A stretch of DNA of 57,857 bases from Bacillota bacterium (lineage in GTDB: Bacteria > Bacillota > Clostridia > Christensenellales > CAG-138): positions 1 through 57,857 of the forward strand of contig JAEWQH010000025.1 in assembly GCA_023399275.1 (NCBI GenBank), given 5' to 3'. Positions 17,984 to 25,051 of this stretch are shown piece after piece. Within the stretch, counting starts at the first letter, position 1, and each line of letters begins with the position of its first letter. Both the position numbers and the translations under genes were made by a program. The notes under the pieces were generated by a model, which was not told the origin of the DNA, did no database searches, and saw only the letters and a list, made by a program, of their open reading frames with translations.

Positions 17984-18547
17984 ATGAAGATATGCACCAT
18001 CATCGGCGGCGTGAACGGTGCCGGCAAATCAAGTTTGACAGGCGTTCTTAAATCGGAGCGCTCCGACCTCGGCAAGATCATCGACGTTGATAAACTAGCT
18101 GTTCTGCATGGCTCTTTCGTTGAGGGCGGCAAGGCGGCCATTGAGATGCAGGAACAGTACATCCGCGAGGGGATCAGCTTCACCCAGGAAACAACGCTCT
18201 CGGGTCAACGACCGCTCCGCATGATTCGTGAGGCGAAGGAGGCCGGTTATTACGTCCGGCTGTTCTATGTCGGCATCAGCACTGCGCAGGAGGCCGTCAG
18301 GCGCATTGAGAACCGCGTAAGCAAGGGCGGCCATGATATCCCACGGGAGGACGTGCTCCGGCGATTCAACGAGCGCAACGCGGCGCTTGCGAAGGTGCTG
18401 GACTACGTAGATGAAGCCGTGCTCTATGACAATGAAAACGGCTTTGTAGCGATTGCCGAGTATAAGAACGGCGAACTTGTGCCGCGCGGCGAGTATGCCC
18501 CGGATTGGCTGAAAGACCTACAGCAGCACCTCAAGGCGAACAGGTGA
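17984..18547 (+). CDS. Zeta-toxin-family P-loop kinase
   Basis: A 187-residue P-loop protein with Walker A GGVNGAGKSS at residues 8-17, an Asp in IIDVDKLA, and an RRIENRVSKGGHDIP segment that resembles the substrate/nucleotide lid of zeta toxins. Zeta toxins phosphorylate UDP-N-acetylglucosamine and poison cell-wall synthesis, but many family members without an epsilon antitoxin are of uncertain activity. No epsilon-like gene is visible: upstream is a membrane protein and downstream a repeat region. AAAGGAAAG lies before the ATG. Confidence 0.75.
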   Translation: MKICTIIGGVNGAGKSSLTGVLKSERSDLGKIIDVDKLAVLHGSFVEGGKAAIEMQEQYIREGISFTQETTLSGQRPLRMIREAKEAGYYVRLFYVGISTAQEAVRRIENRVSKGGHDIPREDVLRRFNERNAALAKVLDYVDEAVLYDNENGFVAIAEYKNGELVPRGEYAPDWLKDLQQHLKANR

Positions 18548-18549
18548 GA

Positions 18550-18589
18550 AGCGATCGGTAGCGATCGGTAGCGTTCGGTAGCGATTGCC
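18550..18589. repeat. Four tandem 10-bp repeats
   Basis: Units AGCGATCGGT, AGCGATCGGT, AGCGTTCGGT and AGCGATTGCC lie head to tail just after the zeta-family gene. They look like iterons or a multi-site operator. Confidence 0.6.
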
Positions 18590-18629
18590 TACGGTCGTAT
18601 ACGTTCGTAGAAGCAGTTCCGCACATGCT

Positions 18630-18762
18630 TACACATGAAATCATCTGCTTGCAAATGTATGCACATGCATGCAAATGCATATAGCCATGTGGAAACCATT
18701 GGTTTTCTGCCGTAGTGCAAATAAAGAACCAGTGGTTTTCATTTTCAGAAACCATTGGTTTT
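18630..18762. repeat. ATGCA-rich tract and three palindromic AAACCATTGGTTT repeats
   Basis: A tract of near-repeats of ATGCAAATGCA and ACATGCAT (18630-18682) leads into three copies of a palindrome, GAAACCATTGGTTTTC: 18692-18707, 18726-18740 (one mismatch) and 18748-18762. The 366-base gap between the zeta-family gene and the next gene has no convincing ORF. It could be a replication or transfer origin remnant or a regulatory array. Confidence 0.55.
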
Positions 18763-18913
18763 AGATTGCGGTTAGGCTGCAACTTGCCTCGACCGTGGGG
18801 GCAAAGCACCACCTCACCGATAACATTTCCTCACGCACGCGAGGCGCGACGTAAGCGAACGAGCGCTAGCGGTTGCCGGCATGGCAGGGAAAACATTTCA
18901 GGCGGGATGGCTT

Positions 18914-19400
18914 TCAAGCGGTCGTTCGTCGGATTCTCTGTTCTTCCAATCGCGCCAGCTCCGCCTCGAGTTCTGCGAGCCGCTGCCGCGCTTCCGCTTG
19001 CCGCCGTTCCATTGCTTCCCGGCGTTGCTCGCGTGTAATGACTGCATCTTCAACCACGCTTGACCACGAGGAACGAAAGCTGGTGATGCCCTTATGCCGA
19101 TAGCAGATTGATTCAAACTCGCGCCGAAGATTCATCAAGTCTTTATTACGGCGAAGGAGCTTTATTCCGGCAGTAACGCGCTTGCGTTTTTCGGCTAGCT
19201 TTTCCCGATAAGCCGCCCGCTGTTCATCCGTGAGCTCTCTTTTGATCGGAGGCGTGATCTTCACCCACGATTTGGAACGCGCGCCATAAGGTACCCGCCG
19301 TTCGTTTCAGGGGTGTTTGTGATGGTCACTTCGTCCGGCTTCGCGGCGGCATAGTTTAGCATCTTTTGAATCATGTGCCTTTCGTTTGTCGAGAAATAAC
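18914..19400 (-). pseudogene. Frameshifted, 5'-truncated element gene with charged coiled-coil C-terminus
   Basis: The minus strand reads SKLGYFSTNERHMIQKMLNY ... TNGGYLMARVPNRG and then stops at a TGA near 19264; the next frame continues from WVKITPPIKRELTDEQR through a 110-residue highly charged coiled coil ending at 18914. One extra A in the CCAAATCG stretch would rejoin them as ...VPKSWVKI. The 3' part alone could start at a GTG at 19264. The 5' end is lost where the sequence switches to the divergent integrase fragment near 19400. Function unknown; such proteins occur in clostridial prophages and ICEs. Confidence 0.55.
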
Positions 19401-19405
19401 CGAGC

Positions 19406-20104
19406 TTGCTTCATCTCGCACTCGATCAGGCACGGCGCGAAGGGCTCATTGCAAAGAACCCTGCTGATGATGCCAAGCTACCCACGGCAAAGCCGAAGGA
19501 GTACACGATACCAACGCCGGAGCAAATGCGCCTCCTGCTTGACGAGCTGAGCACTTCTGAGAGCTTCTTAGCTATTCTCACGTGCGCTGTGATGGGATGC
19601 CGACGCGGCGAGGCGCTAGGACTGCGCTGGTCAGATATCAATTTTGCCGCGCGCACCCTGCGAGTAGAACGGGATATCGACTTTGTTACCGGCGACGTTG
19701 GAACGGTCAAGACAGCAACTTCAGTACGAACCGTGCCGATTCCAGATGCGCTGATGACCATGTTGCAGCAACACCGCCAAATCGGTAAAGGCTACATCAT
19801 CCGCGCGCCGCGCAGCGGAGAATATTGGCCGCAAGCAACTTTCATCCGCCGTTGGCGGCTGATTCAAACTGCCTTGCTCAAAGCCGCACCGGGCATAGAG
19901 AACGATGGAAAAGGATCGATTCTCACGCCGCACTACTTCCGGCATAACTACGCATCCATACTTTACCGCGCGGGAGCTGATGTTTTGACCGCGCAACAGT
20001 ACCTAGGACACGCCGATCCGGCGACGACGCTGCGCATCTACACGCATCTCGCTGACGAAACGCAGATGAAGGATGCGGAGAAGGTGAGGAAAGCGTTTCA
20101 GTAA
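19406..20104 (+). CDS. Tyrosine recombinase (integrase), N-terminally truncated
   Basis: 232 residues covering the end of the core-binding domain and the whole catalytic domain. Catalytic residues are present: Arg in GCRRGEALGLRW, Lys in VKTATSVR, HxxR in HYFRHNYAS, His in LGHADPATT and nucleophile Tyr in RIYTHL. Full-length phage/ICE integrases of this type have about 370-400 residues with an arm-binding domain, so roughly the first 150 are missing and no good ribosome site precedes the frame. It is most likely inactive on its own attachment sites. A terminator follows directly. Confidence 0.8.
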   Translation: MLHLALDQARREGLIAKNPADDAKLPTAKPKEYTIPTPEQMRLLLDELSTSESFLAILTCAVMGCRRGEALGLRWSDINFAARTLRVERDIDFVTGDVGTVKTATSVRTVPIPDALMTMLQQHRQIGKGYIIRAPRSGEYWPQATFIRRWRLIQTALLKAAPGIENDGKGSILTPHYFRHNYASILYRAGADVLTAQQYLGHADPATTLRIYTHLADETQMKDAEKVRKAFQ

Positions 20105-20108
20105 ACGC

Positions 20109-20134
20109 AAAAAAGGCCGCATCGGGCCTTTTTT
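20109..20134 (+). terminator. Intrinsic terminator after the integrase
   Basis: AAAAAAGGCC, loop, GGGCCTTTTTT five bases past the stop codon; symmetrical, so it can also stop the convergent 396-aa gene. Confidence 0.85.
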
Positions 20135-20148
20135 CAGTTGGAATGAAT

Positions 20149-21339
20149 TTAGGCCTCCGCCGTGCTAAGGTAGAAGTTTTCTTGATCAAATAGGAGTTCA
20201 GTTGGTGTGTTGTATAGTCTGTTAACCGTGTTAATATTGTCAACAAAAGGCCTAACGTAAGCGCTTTGTTTTTCAATAAACTGCTTTAAAGCTTGTCCTG
20301 TTCTCTTTGAATTGAATTCTCCCAATTTATCTCCGGCCTTAATTAGAGTTTCATCAATTTGCGATTTGCTGATAACAGGCACTTTTGCAATTGCCTCACC
20401 AGCGACCTTATTCACGCTTGCAAGCCCCTTTAAAAATTGTGATTGAATCGATGTCTTGGAATAACCCTCAAGTTGATCGTAGCACTTTGTATAGAGCTCG
20501 CGATATTGAAGAGAATGTTCTTCGATCTTTTTAGCAATGCAGTCCAGATATGCTGCGCTGAAGTTCTCAAGCAACATTACCTCTAAGAAGGAAGAAAAGG
20601 CGAACAAATAAACTGCAAGCTGATAATCATTGAATTCGGACTCAATTTCTCCAAGCTGCTTCTTCACATCTTGATCGCTATGGAAGAATGATTTTTTTCT
20701 GATTTTCGATGCAATCTGTTCTCGATAGAAATCTATCTTCCTGTCAGCTGCTTGCCGAATATCAAGAACTTTGACATGACTGCTATTTTTGAATTTCTCA
20801 TTATTCCAATTGTGCTTATAGTTGGCCAATGTATCCGCAAGAAATTTCATATCGCCTTTGAGTTCTGACCGTTCCTTTTGAACAAGAAAGATTAATAACT
20901 CTTGCTGCATTTCTTGAATGGTGTCGAGTTTCTTATCGATGTTTGCTAAGGCCATTGCCATAAACAACATTGTTGGGTCACAGGCGAGAGGATGTAATCT
21001 TGACTGCCCTGCGCCTACTTGATTATTCGCTTTCAAAGCACCGCCCAAAAACCCCGATCCATCCCTAGCCGTGGCTAGATGTCCTCCTTGCGGAACAGTC
21101 ACTCTATATAACCCGCTGCCACCAGACTTGCCACCACTTATTACATATTGAAATGCGGCTGTGACGGGTTCAAAAGCAGTTCCAAATGTAGCAAGCCGCG
21201 AAATCGGAAATTTTGAGTATTGTGCTACGTTTAAAGTTTTTTCTACGATAGCCGGATAAAGTTCAATTTCGGCCATAGACTTTGCGATTTCATTTGTCCG
21301 TTCAGTTGGGACGTTCGACATTTCAACCATATCCGCCAT
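20149..21339 (-). CDS. Unassigned 396-aa cargo protein
   Basis: A mostly helical soluble protein with no signal peptide or membrane segment. The first 130 residues include a Gly-rich section (SGGKSGGSG) and then a motif-like stretch CDPTMLFMAMALANIDKKLD leading into long charged helices, which suggests an oligomerising coiled coil. I do not recognise a catalytic motif. Composition is A+T-rich compared with the host genes, and it sits between the integrase remnant and the tRNA, the classic place for element cargo. Relatives appear to be scattered among Firmicutes as hypothetical proteins. A defence or stress role is possible but unsupported. Confidence 0.7.
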   Translation of the reverse strand: MADMVEMSNVPTERTNEIAKSMAEIELYPAIVEKTLNVAQYSKFPISRLATFGTAFEPVTAAFQYVISGGKSGGSGLYRVTVPQGGHLATARDGSGFLGGALKANNQVGAGQSRLHPLACDPTMLFMAMALANIDKKLDTIQEMQQELLIFLVQKERSELKGDMKFLADTLANYKHNWNNEKFKNSSHVKVLDIRQAADRKIDFYREQIASKIRKKSFFHSDQDVKKQLGEIESEFNDYQLAVYLFAFSSFLEVMLLENFSAAYLDCIAKKIEEHSLQYRELYTKCYDQLEGYSKTSIQSQFLKGLASVNKVAGEAIAKVPVISKSQIDETLIKAGDKLGEFNSKRTGQALKQFIEKQSAYVRPFVDNINTVNRLYNTPTELLFDQENFYLSTAEA

Positions 21340-21672
21340 TTTGCTGTCTCCTTGTGCTTTATCGTGTTTTCCAAAGAAGGATTATTATTGATATCGTAGC
21401 ATAGTCTGCGAAAAAACACATCATAGTATTGTTAAGAATAAGAATTTCGCCTTGTTTTTTTCACGGTTCATTTATTGATAATCAGACTGATACCAGTGTA
21501 TGAGTCTGCTGTGCTGAATAGCCGTAGCAATAAAATAGAGCAAATTTATGATAACAAGCTTAATAAGGTATTCTTCACTGACGAAAAACGACCTCAAATC
21601 GGGCAAGAAATTGGCAAGAAAGGGGCAAGAAAACCCGCATTATCGTACGTGATCGTACGAGAGCAGAAATAG

Positions 21673-21698
21673 AAAAAAGCCCCGATGTCGGGGCTTTT
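21673..21698. terminator. Terminator downstream of tRNA-Met
   Basis: AAAAAAGCCCC, GATGT loop region, GGGGCTTTTTT; a symmetrical hairpin adjoining the 3' end of the minus-strand tRNA. Confidence 0.85.
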
Positions 21699-21699
21699 T

Positions 21700-21776
21700 T
21701 GGTAGCGGCGATCTGATTCGAACAGATGACACTCCGGGTATGAACCGAATGCTCTAGCCAGCTGAGCTACGCCGCC
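21700..21776 (-). tRNA. tRNA-Met (CAT anticodon)
   Basis: On the minus strand the molecule folds as a cloverleaf: acceptor GGCGGCG/CGCCGCT, D-arm GCTCAGCTGGCTAGAGC, anticodon stem TTCGG/CCGGA with loop TTCATAC (anticodon CAT), T-arm with TTCGAATC, and encoded CCA at 21700-21702. The first acceptor pair is G-U, and the sequence looks like elongator tRNA-Met rather than initiator or the Ile-decoding CAT tRNA, though lysidine-type tRNA cannot be fully excluded by eye. It abuts the mobile remnant. Confidence 0.9.
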
Positions 21777-21938
21777 ATATGCCATTTTTTGTACCGTTTT
21801 TAAGCGGCACATGGTGTATTATAACCGTCCGCATGACGGCTGTCAAGAGTGAGATCCGCCGATCAAAAAACGAATGGACCGCCAGGATTCCGGCGCTTTT
21901 CACAGTACTTCCACGCCGTTTTCGCAGCGAACCGGCGC

Positions 21939-21987
21939 TTGACATCCCTCCCGTTTCCGCTATACTATATATGCGAACATTAGTTCG
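21939..21987 (+). promoter_or_regulatory. dinB promoter with LexA (SOS) box
   Basis: TTGACA at 21939, a 16-base spacer, TATACT at 21961, followed by a perfect Firmicutes LexA box CGAAC-ATTA-GTTCG at 21974-21987 over the transcription start. This predicts LexA repression and DNA-damage induction of dinB. Confidence 0.85.
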
Positions 21988-22034
21988 TATTATCTCGCCG
22001 CGAGATTCTTGTAAGCGGCGGAAAGGACACGCCG

Positions 22035-23312
22035 ATGAGCCGCAGGATTTTGCACGCGGACTTCAATAGCTTCTACGCCTCGGTAGCGTGTTTTCTCGAT
22101 CCTGCGCTGCGGGCATATCCCGTTGCCGTGGCGGGCAACCCAGAAGCGCGGCATGGCATCATCCTCGCCAAAAACGAGCTGGCGAAGAAATTTGGCGTCA
22201 AAACCGGCGAAGCCGTCTGGCAAGCCAAACAGAAGTGTCCGCTGCTGGTGACGGTCAAGCCGGATTTTGACATGTATCACAAATTTTCCGCCATTGGCCG
22301 GTCGATCTACGGCGAGTATTCCGACCGGGTGGAGCCTTTCGGGCTCGACGAAAACTGGCTGGACGTCTCGGCCTCCACCGTCGATATGGCGGATGCAAGG
22401 CGCCTTGCGGAGTGCATCCGCAGCCGTATCAAGGAAGAGATGGGCATCACGGTGTCCATCGGCGTGGCGGACAACAAGGTGTTTGCCAAGCTCGGCTCGG
22501 ACATCAAAAAACCGGATGCGGTCACGCTAATTTCTCCCGAGAACTACCGCCGCGTCGCCTGGCCGCTGTCCGCGCGGGAGTTGCTCTACGTCGGCCGCGC
22601 AACGGAGGCGAAACTGCTCAAATACGGCATCGTCACCATCGGCGATTTGGCCAATACGCCGGAGGCATTCCTGCGCGCGCAGTTCGGCAAATGCGGCGCC
22701 ATGCTGCATGCGTTCGCCAACGGACGGGACGCGGCGCCCGTTCTGCGCGCCTGCGACGAACCGCCGGTCAAGTCGGTCGGCAACGGGCTGACGACACCGC
22801 GCGATCTGGTCAACGACGAGGATGTGTACCTGACCATCTCCATGCTCGCCGAGAGTGTCGCGGCGCGCCTGCGCGAGCAAGGCCTGCGCGCCAGAACGGC
22901 ACATCTCGGCGTGCGGGACGTCGGACTCGTCTCCTTCATCCGCCAGACGAAGCTGGCAAGGCCCACGAATATCACTATCGAGATCTCGCGCACATGCATG
23001 CAGCTCTTTCGCGAAAGCTACGCCTGGCATACGCCGATCCGCTCGTTGACGGTGACCTGCTCCGACCTGGTCGGCGCGGACGATCCCGTACAGCTTTCGC
23101 TCTTCGACGACGAGGCCCCGCGCAGGAAGGCGGAGGCGGCTGAGTCCGCCGTGGACGACATCCGGCGGCGCTTTGGCTACCGCGCCATCGGACGGGCGCT
23201 GTTTTTGAAGGACCGCGAGATCGGGCTCATGGCGCCAAAGGTTGACCACACGGTCCACCCCGTGGGTTACCTGCAAAACGCGACGATGGACAGCGTCATC
23301 GGCAGGCAGTGA
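22035..23312 (+). CDS. dinB: DNA polymerase IV (Y-family translesion polymerase)
   Basis: A 425-residue Y-family polymerase that copies past damaged bases. Catalytic motifs are HADFNSFYASV near the N-terminus and SIGVADNKVFAKLGSDIKKP; the acidic cluster includes the Asp/Glu in the LDENWLDVS stretch. Helix-hairpin-helix and little-finger domains follow. Near the C-terminus QLSLF (in DPVQLSLFDDE) is a canonical beta-clamp binding motif. The promoter carries a LexA box. A small gene follows 58 bases downstream. Confidence 0.93.
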   Translation: MSRRILHADFNSFYASVACFLDPALRAYPVAVAGNPEARHGIILAKNELAKKFGVKTGEAVWQAKQKCPLLVTVKPDFDMYHKFSAIGRSIYGEYSDRVEPFGLDENWLDVSASTVDMADARRLAECIRSRIKEEMGITVSIGVADNKVFAKLGSDIKKPDAVTLISPENYRRVAWPLSARELLYVGRATEAKLLKYGIVTIGDLANTPEAFLRAQFGKCGAMLHAFANGRDAAPVLRACDEPPVKSVGNGLTTPRDLVNDEDVYLTISMLAESVAARLREQGLRARTAHLGVRDVGLVSFIRQTKLARPTNITIEISRTCMQLFRESYAWHTPIRSLTVTCSDLVGADDPVQLSLFDDEAPRRKAEAAESAVDDIRRRFGYRAIGRALFLKDREIGLMAPKVDHTVHPVGYLQNATMDSVIGRQ

Positions 23313-23370
23313 GCAAAAACGGATTGGGATGATCCGCGCAACGGGCGCGTATACGAGGGAGGGCTTTGAC

Positions 23371-23604
23371 ATGAAGATCTATGTCGCGGTGGAGTTGACC
23401 TGTGACGAGGCGGGCGTGATGCACCCGCAGCGCGTTCTTTGGGAAGACGGACGCAAGTTTGAGATCACGTCGATTTCAGACGTACGGCGCGCGGCGAGCC
23501 TCAAGGCCGGCGGCAGCGGCATCCGCTACACCTGCCGCATCGGCAAAAAGGACACCTATCTGTATTACGAGGACCCCAGGTGGTTTGTGGACGCGTGTGT
23601 ATGA
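23371..23604 (+). CDS. Small conserved-type protein following dinB
   Basis: A 77-residue protein (MKIYVAVELTCDEAG ... WFVDACV) with a GGGAGGG ribosome site. It reads like a single beta-rich domain: a question about metal binding arises from two Cys, but they are far apart. Small partners of this size often follow dinB in Firmicutes and actinobacteria, and co-transcription under the SOS promoter is likely. Function unknown. Confidence 0.65.
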   Translation: MKIYVAVELTCDEAGVMHPQRVLWEDGRKFEITSISDVRRAASLKAGGSGIRYTCRIGKKDTYLYYEDPRWFVDACV

Positions 23605-23735
23605 CGCCGGTACGGCTGGAGCTGGTTTGGGAGGTTCGACATAGAAAAATGGCGATAGCAAAAAAACAAGGGATATGATACCATACACAAGGCGGACAGG
23701 ATAGGATCGTCACTTCAAAAAAAGAGGTGTTTGCT

Positions 23736-25031
23736 GTGCTGGAAAGACGGACAAGGAAACTAAGCGGGCTGGCAATCGACTTGACGAATTATTGCAATTG
23801 CCGCTGCAGTTTCTGCATTTCAAAAGGTCTGCATCAATCGCAGCAACCGCGCAATATCAGTGCCGCTAATTTCAGCAACTTTCTCAACCTTCTCCCGCTC
23901 CTCGAACGGGGCGCGCCAATCCTTCTGGGCTGCGCGTATGAAGCAACCCTGCATCCGCAGTTTCTTTCCTTTCTGGAGCAGATACCGCCAGAATATGTCA
24001 AACAGGTTCTTTTGACGACGAATCTGGCAAGGGTGTTTTCGCCGGAAGAAATGCGGCGGCTCGCAAGCTCCGGTATCGGATACGTAAACGTGTCTTTGGA
24101 AACTTACGACAAGGCAACGTACCGGCTGCTTATGGGCGTCGAACCCAAGGCATTCTATGACAATCTGAAGCTGCTGCAGGATACGTTCTCCGTCAATCCC
24201 GCTGCTCCAAAGATACTGCTGACAACTATGGTGCTCAGGACCAATTACGACGGGTTGGTCGAGCTCGCAAAGAGGGCGCACGCGGAGATTGCGCCGGCAA
24301 CCCATTCCTTCCGTTGCCCCTTCAACGACATAGCAGATGAGCGGCTCGATCCAAACCGTCTTCTCGCGCTCAAGAAAGATCTGGATATGTTGGGCGATCC
24401 GCATCTGGATTACAGTTTTGTATCTGCCAATCCACCCACCGATTCCGGGCTGGATACCGGCATAATCCCCTCTCCCAGCCACGCAGCAGATCCTGTGTTA
24501 TTTTTCTTTCATTGCAATTTTCAAATCGACCGAGGATCTTTTCGCGGCAACGAATACATCTCTTTCGGCTCAAACGCCATGGACCACGCTCTTTTGCTGA
24601 GCGAGCCGGTTTCCACCGAAACTTTCTCGGAGGAATTGCTGCTCCGTCAGGCCTCGCTGGCCGACCGGATGCTTTGCCGGGAACCCCGCACAATGCTGCC
24701 ATGCCGCAGAGACGACAGCTTTCGTTATTTCATAGAGCACGCGATCCTTTGGGACAATCGCTTTTTGGAATTGTCGGGTTGGGTGGAGAGCGACCGTCTG
24801 CCGGTCGAAGCGTTTCGCATCGTTTTGCAGCAAGGCTGCAGCAGCGTGGTGTATGCCGCGACAAAAGCCCCGTCGCAACACGACGCAGCCGCGAAAGGAG
24901 GCCGGGAATTTTTCTGCCTGACCGACCTAAGCCATGCCGCATTCGATCTTGCAGCACCGATTCATGTACTGCTCGGCGCAGAGGATTCCGATGTGATCCG
25001 AACGGAGCATTATCTGGATCTCGTCATATAA
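23736..25031 (+). CDS. Radical SAM enzyme
   Basis: About 431 residues. The radical SAM cluster motif CNCRCSFC (C-x3-C-x2-C at about residues 20, 24 and 27) lies at the extreme N-terminus, followed by the barrel-type LTTNLARVFS and NVSLETYDKATY stretches. Further Cys residues toward the C-terminus (FRCPF, FHCNF, MLCREP, MLPCRR) could hold an auxiliary cluster. The GTG at 23736 sits 8 bases after AAAGAGG; an in-frame GTG at 23727 overlaps that site. The next gene encodes a methyltransferase-glycosyltransferase fusion, so a surface-glycan or sugar-modification role is suggested. Substrate unknown. Confidence 0.8.
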   Translation: MLERRTRKLSGLAIDLTNYCNCRCSFCISKGLHQSQQPRNISAANFSNFLNLLPLLERGAPILLGCAYEATLHPQFLSFLEQIPPEYVKQVLLTTNLARVFSPEEMRRLASSGIGYVNVSLETYDKATYRLLMGVEPKAFYDNLKLLQDTFSVNPAAPKILLTTMVLRTNYDGLVELAKRAHAEIAPATHSFRCPFNDIADERLDPNRLLALKKDLDMLGDPHLDYSFVSANPPTDSGLDTGIIPSPSHAADPVLFFFHCNFQIDRGSFRGNEYISFGSNAMDHALLLSEPVSTETFSEELLLRQASLADRMLCREPRTMLPCRRDDSFRYFIEHAILWDNRFLELSGWVESDRLPVEAFRIVLQQGCSSVVYAATKAPSQHDAAAKGGREFFCLTDLSHAAFDLAAPIHVLLGAEDSDVIRTEHYLDLVI

Positions 25032-25051
25032 AAACAGCATCAGGAGGCGTT

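Larger units (their letters stand above)
15885..21700. mobile_element. Decayed integrative element (prophage/ICE remnant)
   Basis: About 5.8 kb between the end of hutI and a tRNA-Met gene. It contains phage/ICE-type small genes, an XRE regulator, a membrane protein, a zeta-toxin-family kinase, a repeat-rich spacer, an N-terminally truncated tyrosine integrase and an A+T-rich cargo gene. One gene has an in-frame stop and another a frameshift. Base composition drops relative to the flanks. No structural, packaging or conjugation genes remain. Borders are inferred, since no att repeats were identified. Confidence 0.65.

Noticed and set aside
21475..21672. 65-codon TTG-start frame just before the tRNA
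   Set aside because: No ribosome site, a repetitive GGCAAGAAA tract and no recognised family; treated as non-coding remnant DNA of the element.
24512..25051. Upstream in-frame extension of the methyltransferase-GT2 fusion
   Set aside because: It overlaps the radical SAM gene in another frame, and the ATG at 25052 has a perfect AGGAGG site.
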